Source: Taxawa tesnikishii (nom. ined.)
Taxonomy: Eukaryota; Ascomycota; Dothideomycetes; Dothideales
Assembly (NCBI GenBank): GCA_030247885.1
Contig: JAPDRO010000015.1
Span: 248,001-312,000 of the forward strand
Direction of reading: 5' to 3'
Length of the DNA stretch: 64,000 bases
Part shown: piece by piece, positions 44,287 to 56,984 of the stretch
Layout of the letters: each line of letters starts with the position of its first letter
How positions within the stretch are numbered: the first letter of the stretch is position 1
Notes under the pieces: generated by a model
Database searches by the model: none
The model's input: the letters and a program-made list of their open reading frames with translations, nothing else
Told to the model about the DNA's origin: nothing
Program-made: the position numbers and the translations under genes

Positions 44287-46670
44287 TCATTGACTGTAGC
44301 CCTGAGCGGTAGGACCGTAGTTGACCTGCGGGTCCGGCTCGCCAGGCGCCATGAAGTTGGTCTTTGCGTTCTTCTGCGCCTTCGAGGCCGAACATCTTGC
44401 CATAGTGGGCGAGGATCTGGAAATGGAGTCGGTGAAGTAAAAGTCCTTGATCGGGTTCTCGAGCTGAGCGCCTGTGATCTTGGACCCTTTGTTCTGGTCA
44501 ACGAGCTGCACCTTGGACAGCTGAGGCAGACCTGCCGGCTCCACAATATCGTAGCGACGAAGCGCAGGCGAGATCTCCTCCATGCGGTCGCGGAGCTGCT
44601 CGACGTCGTCGTATGGGAGAGGCACGTTCAGGGCTTCGGAGACGGCGCGGAGGATCTTCCAGTCCTCGCGAGCAGCACCGTAGACGCTGGTGGCGGCACG
44701 GCCAATCTGGACACGACCCTCGGTGTTCACATAAGTGCCGGCCTTCTCGACGTATGTGGCACCGGGGAGAACGACGTCTGCAAGCATGGCACCCTTGTCA
44801 CCGTGGTGACCCTGGTACACGACGAAAGCATCCTTGGGAATGTCATCCGGGTTGATCTCGTCGGCGGCCAACAACCACATGAACTTGGGAGTGACCTTGG
44901 CGGTCTCTGGGTTAGACACGGTGAAGCCTACCTCGTAAGCACCTGCCCGCGAAGCAGCGCGCTGCAGCACGTTGTAGCCATTCCATTCAGGCGTGGTGAA
45001 GTTGTGCTTGTTCTTCTCGACGAAGTTGCCGACCATCTCGTACATGGCCTTGGCGTCTGGGTGCTCGACCACTGCACTACCCATGATGATCATTGGTCTT
45101 TGGGCCTGAGAGAGCTTCTTGCCGAACTGTCCAGAAAGGGCGGCCTTGAGGTCGTTGGCGGTGCGACCCAGCTTCTCGTAGTCGAAAGTAGAGTCGAACT
45201 CCTCACCGACAAGACCACACTCGAGATCTGAACGGACCCACTGTTTACGGATGCGGGCGTTCATGACAGCAGCCTCGTGACGTGGGTTAGTACCAACAAT
45301 GAGAATGCAGTCAGCCTCCTCAACACCTGCGATCTTGGAGTTGAGAGCATAGTTCGACCTGATATCGATACCGTGAGCGACTGGCCGGTCACCCTGGGGC
45401 TGGTCCAGTGCAAGGTTCTCGGAGCCGAGCTTGTTGGCCAGATCCTTGGCAGCAACGAGCGCCTCAGTCTCCACCAGGTGTCCGGCAACGAACTTGATTT
45501 CGTCACCCCTGGGCTGAAGTTGCTGGAACTTGTCGGAGATCTCTACGAGCACTTGCTCCCAGGTGGCTGGGTGGAACTGGTTGTCGCGGCGAATAAGAGG
45601 GTTGGTAAGACGCTGTGTGCTGAGACCATCGCACGCGAATCTGGTCTTGTCGTTGATCCATTCCTCGTTGATGTCATCGTTCAGTCGTGGCAATATCCGC
45701 ATGACCTGAAGACCCCTGGTGTCAACCCTAATGTTGGATCCCAAACCGTCGAGGACATCGACTGTCTCGGTGTGTCCAAGCTCCCATGGTCTAGCGCGGA
45801 AAGCGTATGGCTTCGAAGTAAGAGCACCGACGGGGCAAAGGTCGATAACGTTTCCAGAAAGCTCAGTGTCCAGCGCAGTCTCGAGGTATGTACCGATCTG
45901 CAGGTCGTTACCACGGCCAGTGGAGCCAAGTTCTGGCGCACCAGCAACATCGTTAGCGAAACGAATGCACCTTGTGCAGTGAATACACCTGTTCATCGAT
46001 GTCTACTTGCGTCAGTATCCATGTTGTATTCTCAGCTCTTTGCTTTGCCCCTACCTTCACCAAAGGTCCAATGTTCTTATCCTCAACGGCACGCTTGCCC
46101 TCCAACTCATGGAAACGACCTCTGTCCGCACCGTATCTCATGCTCTGATCTTGCAAGTCACACTCGCCTCCCTGGTCGCAAATGGGACAGTCAAGGGGTG
46201 GTTGGCGAGAAGGAACTCCATAACACCCTCACGGGCCTTGTGTGCGAGGGGAGAGTCGGTCTTGACAACCATTCCAGGTTGCACCGGCCACGCGCAAGAG
46301 GCGACTGGCTTTGGCGCTCTCTCGACTTCGACCAGACACATACGACAGTTTCCGGCGATCATGAGCTTCTCGTGGTAGCAGTATCTGGGCACGGTAACAC
46401 CTGCTTTTTCGCAGGCCTGGATGAGGGCAGAGCCGGCTGTTCTATGTCAGACGTCGCTCGCTGTCGAGTTCAGGGATACGTAGCATACCCTCGATGGAGA
46501 CCTTCTTTCCATCTGTCGTGCATCGTCAGCTTCTGTACATATAGTCGGACATCAGAAAACGTACCAACAGTCAACTCAACCTCCGCTGGCCGCCGCGCGC
46601 AGGCCGAGAAAGCACGCGCATAGCTGCGACGCGACAGTCCCTGTGAGCGCCGGGCAAGTTGCCTGAACAT
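44287..46670 (-). CDS. Complex I 75/78-kDa subunit (NDUFS1/NuoG-like), frame change inside
   Basis: This is the largest peripheral-arm subunit of mitochondrial NADH:ubiquinone oxidoreductase, carrying three Fe-S clusters. Exons are 46670-46565, 46512-46489, 46436-46055 and 46002-44287. An Arg-rich presequence ([20 protein letters not shown]) targets mitochondria. The 2Fe-2S ligands are in [19 protein letters not shown] and ASCAWPV. The frame changes at a run of four C (46198-46195), inside [20 protein letters not shown], where one base appears to be missing. Then [20 protein letters not shown] and the long molybdopterin-oxidoreductase-like domain follow, ending [14 protein letters not shown]. 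One more base gives 742 residues, close to the Neurospora protein. A gene this conserved is unlikely to be broken, so I read it as an indel error. Confidence 0.94.
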
Positions 46671-48180
46671 TGTGGCGCCTATTGTCGTGTATGGAGAGGG
46701 GAGTTTGGGTTGGGTAGAGGTAGGTGGTGGTGGCGCCGTTAACAGTACAGTACAGCGAAGTTGCTGGACGAGATGTATGCACGCTAGACTCGAATAGTGT
46801 CATCCACCTCCGAGCTAGTTGATTGGCTCGGTGACTCGGAACTCTCCGTTTCGGAACGGATAAAATCTTCGCTCAGCTCGAGCTCATCTTTGTTCCTGTT
46901 AACTCATTTCTGGAGATATCTTATTGTAGGCAGGCATGGGCTCTTCTACCCGGTCAGCCTCTGCTATCTCTCCTAGACGGAGACCTGCGCCGAAGCTGGA
47001 AAGAGGGAGAATACCGCAAAGTATTCGATGAGAATCGATTCCTTACCATCGACGCGACATTCCATTATCTCTATCCGTGTTCTGGGTATCGGGAGGTATC
47101 TTATCCACGGAGAAGGTTCTTCATAGATATTGAGGACTTGCGCCAGCTCGATGGACGTTCGATGATCAGAGGGTCAAAAGGTCTTCGAATTGCCGCCACA
47201 AACCTGGAGCACCCACGTCTATGTCTATGGGGATTTTACTATGTATCCCGTGTAAACAATGGCCATAGCGCGAACGGTCACAAGCAGATGAAAATTGGGC
47301 ATCCCGTCCGCTCTGCCATACATAAGCATTTGACTGCTCAGCTAGTACTACAATCGGTGACGGTGCGGGAATCCTGAGTGCTGTTCGTTTTATCCCATTT
47401 TTGCCTCTTCTGCACGCAAGGCAATGAAGCGCCTCATGCACAAAACCCGCCCGGACAACAAACAACCCATGTCGGCGCCGGCACCCACTGCAAAGACAAG
47501 TTCTCTTTCCTGTTATACCATGCCTAATTGTATTCACCTATCTTGTTCAGCAATGCAGCTCTACCACCAATTCCCCTGACAAACTATCTGCGCACGTTTG
47601 CTTCCTTTCTGTACTTTGAGGAATCACTACATGTGTATCTTACTCTCGTTTTACTTGCATTCCACTCCCCTTCTACCTCCCTTACCCTCCTACTTTCAAC
47701 CCCACTCTCAAGCGCGTAGAAAAACGTGCTTTGTGAGGCGATGTATCAAGACACAAAAGACACAGCAGAGGAGACACATACTTGTGCCGCGCATCCGCAT
47801 ACGCACGGCCTGATGTATCCGCCGGTACGTTGCACAGCTCGTGGTCAGGCACTCTGCGATAGCCGAATGCTTCATCAAGACGTGCACGAAATACCGCCAG
47901 CTCCTGAATTACGCGAGAGCCTATGACGCAAGGCACAGTCGAGTGGATGTTGCAGATGGCCATAGTATACAGTATACACCTACTTCACAGTGACCCGCAA
48001 TCTGCCAAGGTTGATACGAAAAAACACTGAAAGAAGCAAAGACTAATGTCGCATCAAAGCCGTTCCCATCATAGGTTTCTTTCCATGTCATGTTATCCGT
48101 CCCCCTAACGAGCATTTGAAGTGAAAGCAACCGGCCCCAACTCCGAAATCAGTACATCGTACACATTCCATCACCCACCA
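46671..48180. other. Gene-poor stretch (1.5 kb)
   Basis: This is the promoter of the complex I gene on the left and the 3' flank of the KDM4-like gene on the right. Open frames are short (under about 125 codons) and without motifs. Confidence 0.45.
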
Positions 48181-51100
48181 TCAACCATAACGCCAAGTCT
48201 CGTGTCCTCCGCTGGAGGTCGGTTGCAACGGTGGCAATCCAATGAGTGGGCCGTGGCCATCCTGAACCTGGTGTCCCGTATTAGCCACCGGCGGCCTGGG
48301 AAGGGTGTTCCAGCCTGCGCCATGCACCGTCGGCGAAGGGAGATTACGGCCAAGGTTTGGCGTATTGACATCGCTCAACGGGCTCGGAGTCGGCGCCTTT
48401 GGGCTATGCGCCGCGAAATCAGGCTCCCGTTTCATGCCGTAATGCGGATAGCCGGCATTGGGTTGATTCACGTTCTGGTAGTTGGGGTTAAACGTCGCTA
48501 AGTCCCTCATCATACGGTCGAAGGCGCCGTTGCGGTTGGCGATGTTCGACTGTCGGGCAATCTGCTGCTGGAAGTCATCGTGGTTCTGGTGTACAGGCTG
48601 CGGACGATGCGGCGGGTATTGCTGAGCCAGGTATGGCGGTGGGGTTTGATAGGAGTCCTGCACGGGATACATGCGTGACGGGGGCGTCCACTCGACGCTG
48701 GCGCGCTTGTCCAACATTGCAGAGGCACTGGGCACCGGCGACACAACCGCCGGAGCAGGAAGCTGCGGGAGCGTCTTCGTCACGGCTGGAGGCTCCTTTG
48801 GACGCGCATCTCCCATCGGTTGATACTTGTCGCTGAAACCTCCTTCCATGGGGTACGGGGACTCATAAACCTTGGCTCTCCGGAGGAAGCTGTTTCTGAG
48901 ATAAGGGTATTTGCTGATGAACTGGACATAGCCTGGCTCTGTTGAGGCACCTTGTGGCGCGGTGTTGTGGTTTATAGGCTCCGGACCGCTGCTTGGATGA
49001 GCGTGCGATGACGCTGGTCGAGGTAGATCAGAAGCGTCTCGGTGGGTACTGGGATACAATGGTGCAGGAGATGGTCCAGACGCACCACTTTGTCCATTTA
49101 CCATTGGCGCGATCGGAGCTACGCCTTGCATAGGAGGCCGCGCGGCAGGCTGTCCCAGTGGAAACCGCGCAAAGTCGCCAACCTGGGTTTGCTGCTGCTG
49201 CTGCTGGCCTTGTTGACCATAGGGTGATTGGGTGTACGGCGGAAATTGTGGCCGAGAGAGCGCATCCATATGAGGATCCTGGCCAATCTGCTGGCTCACA
49301 GAGCTTCTGAACTGGGAGTAGTCACCTGGAAAAGCAGCAGGCAAGGTCCGGGTCGAATAGTAGACATCGCTCGGGAAGGGTCGCAAGGGTTGAGTAGGGT
49401 CGCTACTTTGCTGGCGCAGAGGCGGCAAGGAAGATGGCTGCGCGGAAGGCGTTGGAGTGTAAGAAGTACGACGAGCGGCCTGGCTAAATGCCTGTTGTTG
49501 TGCAAGGACATTGGGGTCCACACCACCGTATGCGGTGATTGGGGTAAGTGGAATCTTGGGCTTGTAGACATATGGCCGATCATTTGCTGGCATAGGGCGA
49601 GATGCGGCGTTCAATGCATTCACGTTAGGCTTAGCAGCATACTGTACGTGCGGAGGCACCCTTTGCACATGCTGAGCAGGCTGTGGTGGTGGCCGAACTC
49701 GATCCATGAAGTCGGCCTTAGCGACGGGGTACTTGCCCTTCGGATCATCCGTGAACTTGCACCTCGCTTCGCTTGAAAGCTTTGGCAGATAGTAGTATAG
49801 AGTATCCGGCTTAGCCAGATCGATCTTGGCCTGACCCTTGTTGCGGATGGAGCCAACGGCGTACCCGGTGGGAGGCAAGTCAAGGTTGATGAACTCCGAC
49901 CATTTGAATGCTGTGTTGTCATGGAAGGGTTCGTCCATAGTAGGCATGCCATCCTGGCGATTCTCGATGGAGACTGACTTCTTGTTCATGCCTTCAGGCA
50001 TTGGAATCGCATTTGCAGAAGGTTTTGGTCGTAAGGAATCCTCCGGGTCGAGGACGACGAGCCATTTCCATTCCATTTCAACACGATCACTGGAACATAG
50101 TTAGAAATCTGACAATGAAAATGGAATGAAGCCAACGACTTACCCTTCAGGCAGGACATCAACCAACACGCTAGACTCGTTAGGACGGTTCTCCACAACC
50201 AATCCAGCAAAAACGTCGCCGTGCAGGTACTGCGCTTGGACGACATCGTTCGGCTTGAGTGCTTTGGCGTAATTGTTGATAAGTTTGCTGGACTCCAGCA
50301 TGTCGACATCGAAGTTCTTGGCCCGCTTGGGACGGTGGAACTTGCATCTGAGGTCGTAGCCTTCCTCAAAGTACTCCGTGCCATCCTCGCCGAAGGTTGG
50401 AACCATGCCAGTATCAATTTGCACACCAGCAGCGGCCGCGCAGGTGGCATGGAAGGCTCTGGTACACTTCTTCGACGCGCATTGAAAGCAGGCACCACGC
50501 TTAGAGCGACAGAAGTTGCACTTGAGCTCAAGGCGGGCCCTGTCGATACTAGTGATACCGCAGACCGTCTCCACCCCATTCTCGTTGCTGATCCATGTCT
50601 CCGGTGTGTACAGGGCACAGGACCTGTGCGCTTTGCGCCCGTTGTCGGTGGGGAGCAGCGAGTCATAGAGAGCCTCATTCGGGCAAAGAACGCATGGTTC
50701 TCGTGTAGGAGCCTTGATACGAATCCGGATGCGCTTCCTCTTCTTGCCGGCGTCTTTCTCCTTGACGTCTCTCTTGCGCTTGCGAGAGGGAGCTTTGGTC
50801 TTACCGGCAACGCTGGCAGGTGGACTTGGCAGGTCGCCGGGTTCATCTTCGATTTCTTCATCCTCCTCGTCATCTGTCTCTTCGTAGTACTCAGGCGTAG
50901 GCTCTCCGCGGAGTTTGCGCTCGATCTCGGATACGTCAACCCATACACTGTCGGCTTCGCATTCGCACTTCCTGGCAATACGTCCGTAGTCGAGCCAGGC
51001 TTCGTTGGCGAAGTTCACGGACTCTGCGCAGTTGTAGCCAATGTTGTAACCGGAGTGGTATCCGTAAGGGTAGGTAATGACAAACTCCCCTTCGTGGTGG

Positions 51101-52697
51101 ACAAGCTTGTTGACCTTTATGTTGAAGCGAGATTCCAGAAGCTGTGGTGAGATGAGATAAGTCTTGTGACGGAGGAATTGATCGCAGTTCTTGGAGTCGT
51201 TAGGCCAGATGCTCCTCATTGCAGCCTCGAATCTTCTTGCATCCTCCTGTGAGATACTGTACCACTGTTTCGGGGCGCCAAAGTGGATGTAGTTGATACT
51301 ATAAAGATCAACGTCTTCCAAGTGCCAAGCGAAAGTGGCCTTCCACATTCCAAGGTACAGGTAAGCAGTGTTGACGCCAGGCACCTTGGTTCCCAGGACG
51401 TCGAGCAGGTTCGGTAGCTTTGCAACGTTCCAGATGTTTTGGTCGTCATTGAACAGGGAACCCGGCATATCGGCGGCGTACATCGGTTGGGCAAAGGTCA
51501 CACTCTTCCAGTACGCCGTTTCCAGTTCAGCGCACCTCTCTGGCGTAAACTCTTCCAGACCGTCAAGACGGTAATCAAAATCCTTGAACGCGGCCTCGTC
51601 GACGAAATCAACAGCCTCAGTACGGTTGTTCATGCGACGAGACGCAACTGATTTCTGCTGATCTCCTTTGGGTCCGGAACTCCTCGGCTGCCTACCGCGT
51701 GTCGCGCCACTCCTGGGTGGACGGCCGGGACGTCGCTTTGTCGGAGTAGGGTCGATCTTATCGGCCTCCCTATCACCTCGGCCATCCGCGGGTTTCGAGC
51801 CTGGCGAAGTTGGAGTTGGCGGCACCTCAGTTTGCTTAGATTCATCGCCGGATCCTGCATCCTCCGGTGGCGGCAAAGGGTTCCTCCGTGGACGACCTGG
51901 CTTCCTCTTTGTACCGGCTGGCTGGTCGTCTGCTGGCTTCGCCAACCCACGACGACCTCTGAGGCTGCCTCCTCCTCTCACAACCTTCTCCTGGTTCCGT
52001 CTGCGCTCTCCACGTCTCGCAGGTGGCTGATGTTGGGGCTCTTCAGTCAATGCTTTCCATTCCGGCAGGTTGTAGGAGCGCTGCTTCTCTATGTTGGCTT
52101 GTGTATAGGTACCGTGGGTTCCCATGAATTCTTGCGTAATCGGGTTCTTGATTCTGATAGTTTTCACGAGTTCATCCAGTGCGGGTAGGGACTCTCGCCT
52201 GCAAAGCGCCATCGTAAGCGCTCGGTATTACGTACGTTGATACTACCGTAGCATGAACTTACCATTCTGGGGTGGTACGACTTTGACGATTCCTGATTTC
52301 ATGCCATACTTATCAATCTTGTCGATGAACTTCTGGAAATTGCGGAACTGGACCATATTCTGGGAGCGCATTAGCTGCCACAAACCCCAAATGTATGTGA
52401 TAACACCACAGTTGTCGCAAACACATTTGACGGCAGTATGGGGCCTGAATGGGCACGTACGGGCTTGAAGACAGGTACTTTGCCGCCCTCATAATAGTGA
52501 TCGGGTTGTATCTCCTCGTCGTCATCCTCCTCATCCAGATCCAAATCCGACAGATCTGATGAACTGTCCTCCAACTTTGTGTTCATATCCTCGCTCGTAG
52601 GCGGCGTGAGCGCATGCGCGGTCGGTAGAATGTCCTTTGACATAGGCATCTCATGTGCTTCGTCGTGCGAGGACGGAGACATAGCGGTGTTATCCAT
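48181..52697 (-). CDS. KDM4/Rph1-type JmjC histone demethylase with extended PHD
   Basis: This is a nuclear Fe(II)/2-oxoglutarate oxygenase expected to demethylate H3K9me3/H3K36me3. Exons are 52697-52461, 52359-52263, about 52193-50144, and 50089-48181, giving about 1430 residues. JmjN spans the first introns (VPVFKP / NMVQFRNFQKFIDKIDKYG). Two AT-hook-like PGRP motifs follow. JmjC has the metal ligands H402-x-E404 (FAWHLEDVDLYSINYIHFG) and about H491 (YPYGYHSGYNIGYNCAESVN). An extended PHD (CVLCPNEALYD, CNFCRSKRGACFQC, FHATCAAAAG) and a Tudor-like segment follow, then a Pro/Gln-rich tail of some 500 residues. The exon 2/3 acceptor is uncertain. CAG at 52199 is canonical but leaves the frame one base short, so 52193 (GAG) or an indel are alternatives. 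Confidence 0.9.
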
Positions 52698-54092
52698 GGT
52701 GATTGCTTCTCGCGACTTCCCTTCCGGGAGCACACAAGAGTAATCCACTTGACGGTGAGGTCGAGTAGTGGGTGTGTAGGACGTGGAAGCTGGCTGTGAC
52801 GTTGGATGGCTGTCGCAGTGAGGGTTTCCGTGGGAGGTAGAGCTAGAGACTCGACGTCGGCGGACGAGGCTCGCAAAACTCACGCCTCATATGAGTGTAG
52901 AACGGTGTGTCGTACGCGCAAGCTGTATGACGGGTATGATGCTGGCACAGTCGCTCTGGGCAGGAGGAAGGTTAGCTGGAGAGCGAGAGTGTGGTAGGAG
53001 GTTCGCGCTTTTCGCCAAGTCCCGCTGAGCCTCTTTGGGCTTAGTAGTCACCCAATCGCCTGATAATGCGTCAGGGCTCTTGTGGGCTTCCTAGTCAGAG
53101 AACAAGGGGTCCTTTCATTCTGTTTACCTTAGAGCTTGTCTTCCGAAACAAAGACAAGAGGCATGGAGCTACGTGCAGTCACTGTATGCTTCCAATGTAG
53201 TTAGAGGTGCGTTGCAGAACACACAAAGACAATGCGGCCACGCGGCAACGCGAATCTGTACCGTGGTCTGCGCGCCGTTGCAGCATAGCTCGATCGTGTT
53301 CGTGTCACTTCTTTCTTCTCCCTATCGTCTGTTGTCTCTGGTAGAACAGGGCGTTCCGCCACCGGCTCTACATCTACGGTTCATAGACCCTAGGTTCTGG
53401 CCAGAAAACATGTTTGAATCGGCTCTCTACATAGAAAGCTCCCTATCGGAATGCATTGGTCAAAAACCGTCACGTATTACCTACCCTCTACATGCATAGT
53501 ATATATCTGCCCAGTAAAGCGTACTGTTGTAGTTTTGCCTACAAGGGGCGGTACCTGCGCCGGAAGACACGAAGTTAGGCGCTAGTCATCGACTCCACGT
53601 TTTTCCTGTCAGCCCTGCAGACCCGATTATTGCGCAACTCCCTCTGCCGTTTCCCGCGGGATCGCCAACCAACGGGGAACCGTGAACCGTGATCGGATCA
53701 CCGGTAGGGCAGATCGATTCTCTTGTGCACCTCTCGGCGTCAACGAAGTGACATTTGCGGGCAGTCTGAGATAAGGCACGGGGGTAAAAGATGACAGGGA
53801 GACGAGGAACTGAGCGGGGTGTATGTGGCCATGTGTGACCGTTGATGATATTTTGTTGATACAATCCGAAAGACAGCTGGGCTCCGTGACTATGCGTATT
53901 GAGACTACATGCTCGAAGAACCGGGTTCCCATCCCTTCCGTTCATGACCTTTCGAAAGTTCGACAGATAGTTTTTGTACGCCGTGCCCCCGTAACGCTAA
54001 AAGTTAAGTTTGTAGTACAGAGAAAGGACCCCTCAAAACTTACAAACTCCAAAACCCTCATGTGCCGGTAGCCTTGCGAACGGTTTCGGTTC
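52698..54092. other. Intergenic stretch (1.4 kb)
   Basis: This is the promoter and leader of the KDM4-like gene (its frame is open but ATG-less upstream to about 52883) and the 3' flank of the YAG7-like gene. A minus-strand frame at 53586-53945 has no motif and is not accepted. Confidence 0.45.
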
Positions 54093-55779
54093 TTACACGC
54101 GGGGTGCTCCTCCGCGGCCGCGGCCACGACCGCCACCGCCACGGTGCTCACCGTCACCACCTCCGCGTCTCTCTCCGCGGAAGCCACCGCGACCCCTGTG
54201 TTCTCCACCACGGCCACCCCGTCCATGGCCCCGTCCGCGGCCACGGTGCTCTCCACGTCCGCCACGACCCCCTCTACGTCCCTCAACCTCTTGGAAGCCA
54301 TCGTCTGGCTGAGCTGTCGCGTTTCCTGCCGCAGCCTCGCTCCAGCCCTCGCCGTTGGTCACGGGCTGGGGAGTTGAGCTCTGAGTGTTCTGGGATGGGG
54401 TTGCTGCAGCATTGCTCTCATCTGCCCAGGAGGTTGTCGAGGTCTGTGTTGCTGGCTGCGGTGGGTTGTCGACTTCGGCCGGATCCCTTGGCACCATCTC
54501 GAAGGACTCCTCCATTGGATCTGCCGCGCCAGCAGTGGCGCCAGCGTTGTCCCACTGCTTCTCCGCAGCCGCATTGGCAAAGTCGTCTCCGGTAGAGGCC
54601 TGGACTGGAGACTTGAGGACTTCCGGCTCTTCCGTGGCGGCTCCGTTGGTCTGGCCGGCCTGGATCTCTGTGAGTCCAGCGTTGGCGATGGTAGGGTCAG
54701 TAGCTGGCGGAGCATCTGTAGCTTCTGGAGCGGGCTCAGTGGAGGTAGTAGGCTCGGGAACCGACTCAACCCAGCCCTCTTCTTGCTGGTATGGAGCATG
54801 CTCGACGGATGCCTGCTTGATTTGGGAGTCTGATCACGGCGGTTAGCACCCTATTCTGGCATCGTGTATGCGAGAGCATCCCTACATTTGACAGACAAGA
54901 GAGTGCCTTCGACGGATGGAACCGCCTCGTCAGCTCCTTCGATTAGGTTCACTGCCGCATCCACAGCCTTGTCGTCGCCTCCGTACACCAGCAGCAGTGC
55001 CCCCTCGAAAGCCTTGCTCTCTTCGGTATCGGCCTCCTCCTCGATCACTCTCTTCGCAGCAGCAGCCCTAAGGAACTGACTAAAGACAAGGAGCTTCTTG
55101 CGGAGTGTCCCCTTGCTCTCAGCCTCGGCGTCCTTCTTGAGTTGCTCCTTCAGGGATTCGACCTCAGCCTTGTGTGATGAAGTGAGGGATTCCCGCTCGC
55201 TCGCCATGCGGGCCTGGTATTCTGCATCTACCTTCTTGTACTGTGCTATCTGCTCTTCCAGTTGCGTGAGAGAAGCTTGGAGGGCGGGCTTCTTGAGGGC
55301 TTGAGCTTTCTGATCGTTGTTGATCTTGCGAGAAGCGACGAGGTCATCTAAGCTGGTGTTCGGGTTCTCGATGAGGATTTGGTCGAGCTTCTGCATTGCA
55401 TTCTAGGATCTGTCAGCAAGAGTGCTCGCGTGACAAGGGTTTCGATGACACTGCCAACTCACAAGCTTCTTGGTGACATTGCGGATGTTCCTACGTTTGG
55501 TCGTTAGCACTGTCGCTCTTATTGACACTGGCCCCACGAAATCGATCAAAAGCCTTACTTCTGCAGCTCCTTGATGTATGGGCTCTCAGAACTAGCCTCG
55601 TCATTTGCGTCTAACTCTTGTGCAGTCTCTGACGCGTCTTGTCCGTTTGTGTTGGGCTCAGTAGTATTCTTGCTTGCTGCCTCGGCCTTTGCACGCTTCT
55701 TGCGCGCGCTCTTTGACTCGGTCGGGCCATCCGCAGGGTTTGTGAGTTGAACTGGGTCGGTAACTGCGTTTTCGGACAT
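54093..55779 (-). CDS. YAG7-like protein with coiled coil and C-terminal RGG repeats
   Basis: Exons 55779-55559, 55490-55463 (only 28 nt), 55402-54886 and 54829-54093 give 500 residues. The first junctions rebuild SPYIKELQKNIRNVTKKLNA, the hallmark of the fungal Yag7-type family, and IENPNTSLDDLVASRKINND is the next conserved block. A Lys/Ala/Glu coiled coil follows (about 105-185), then an acidic Ala/Thr/Glu region with a WVESVPEP segment. The tail (last 60 residues) is almost pure RGG/GRGRG with HRGRGRGHGRGGRGG, expected to bind RNA. The last exon is open throughout though it lacks an early ATG. The molecular role is poorly known; a ribosome- or RNA-associated role is inference from the RGG tail. 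Confidence 0.85.
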
Positions 55780-56460
55780 GATTGTGTTTGTGTTTGCTGA
55801 TGTTGAACGTGTGGACTGTTAATGACTCGAATATGCGACAACTGCGCGTAATTGACGAGAGATTTGAAGGGCTTTTGGGTATCTCACGTGGGAAAGACTG
55901 AGTTGTCTGAGAGTGAGAACAGCTGTGGATCGTGACTAGTTTGCTTTCGAACTGTTTCCAGCCAAAGCTCCACGAAGCTGAATCTGGGGAGATGGCTTCC
56001 CGGCCACACTTCGGCATGACATCGTTCAGGATACTCCAGGCACTCCATCCACCTACGTATAGAGCCCCGTTGGTCTGTTGAGTACTTGAGTTGCTGGGGA
56101 GAATCCAACCCGTTTAATTGTTCTGCTTGCGCTGCATCTGTTGTTGATTGTATACGCGCTGTTCAACATATCCTGACTGCTAGGCGTCCAGCACAAGGGC
56201 CGTCTGAACGAACCACAGCAGATGGATCCAACTCTTGTGACAAGCCACAGTACGGCAGTATGGTTGAGAAAGATTCAGAGAACAGACTTAGAATACATGT
56301 CCGAAACAGCGTCAACACCGCATGAAAGAGCGGAGCTGTCGAACAGCCGAGAAGCAGCTCATAAATATCCAGAACTCACAAAGCCAAACTCCCAATCCGC
56401 GAGCCAACGATTACAAGACGCCATGTCCCGTACTACGTCCTTGCCACCAGGCTCTGAGGC
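55780..56460. other. Intergenic stretch
   Basis: This 681-bp stretch is the promoter of the YAG7-like gene (minus strand) and the 3' flank of the small Tyr/Pro-rich gene. No gene is seen. Confidence 0.45.
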
Positions 56461-56984
56461 CTAGTATGGGTTTCGAGGCTGCCGCCATCCGCGCGGTGCC
56501 CTAGTATCCCACATATCGTTGCTCAGGATGTAATCCGAATTAAAGGCAAAGTGGAAATCGTAAGGATCGATGCCGGCACTGGAAGTGTTGAACAAGCCTA
56601 CGATGCGTTAGCTCCTAGTCGTCTTCCTTTGGAAGGACCGCTTGCAGCGATTTGGTACGTACTGTCACGGTGACCGCCCCTGAACGTGTAGTTGGACATG
56701 CCACGACTACCAGGTCTGCTGCCGTGGTACCAGGGATCGTAGCGGTCACTCAACCAACGGTCCAGCTCGGGTCTCACGTAGGGGTTGGTACCAGCTGACT
56801 TCCAGGGGTAGAGACCGTGCAGAGCGGCGTTTTGTCTGTAGCCCTGGAATCTGGCGGGATCTGGACTCGTCAGACTGGAGTTGGAGATGAGATGCTTTGT
56901 AAAGTTTGTGGACGTACGTCTCGGGTTGCCGTACAAGCCAGCCGCACCGGCTGTGCCATAGGGATTGCTGCCAGCTTGGCCCAT
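56461..56984 (-). CDS. Small Tyr/Pro/Gly-rich protein of unknown function, three exons
   Basis: Exons 56984-56918, 56860-56663 and 56597-56461 give 133 residues. The first intron (57 bp, GTACGT donor, CTGAC branch, CAG acceptor) is a multiple of three and open, so unspliced reading would simply insert 19 residues. The second has a GTACGT donor, a GCTAAC branch and a TAG acceptor, and is needed to reach the end. The protein reads MGQAGSNPYGTAGAAGLYGN, then FQGYRQNAALHGLYPWK, LDRWLSDRYDPWYHGSRPG and GIDPYDFHFAFNSDYILSND. The many aromatic residues and matched splice signals make it look real and conserved. No domain, signal peptide or membrane helix is recognised. Confidence 0.7.

Noticed and set aside
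44224-45231. Plus-strand open frame of 335 codons
   Set aside because: It is the antisense of the complex I 75-kDa coding sequence and has no independent motif.
45277-46623. Plus-strand open frame of 448 codons
   Set aside because: It is antisense to several complex I exons, including introns, so it is a shadow.
50221-51150. Plus-strand open frame of 309 codons
   Set aside because: It is antisense to the JmjC/PHD exon of the KDM4-like gene.
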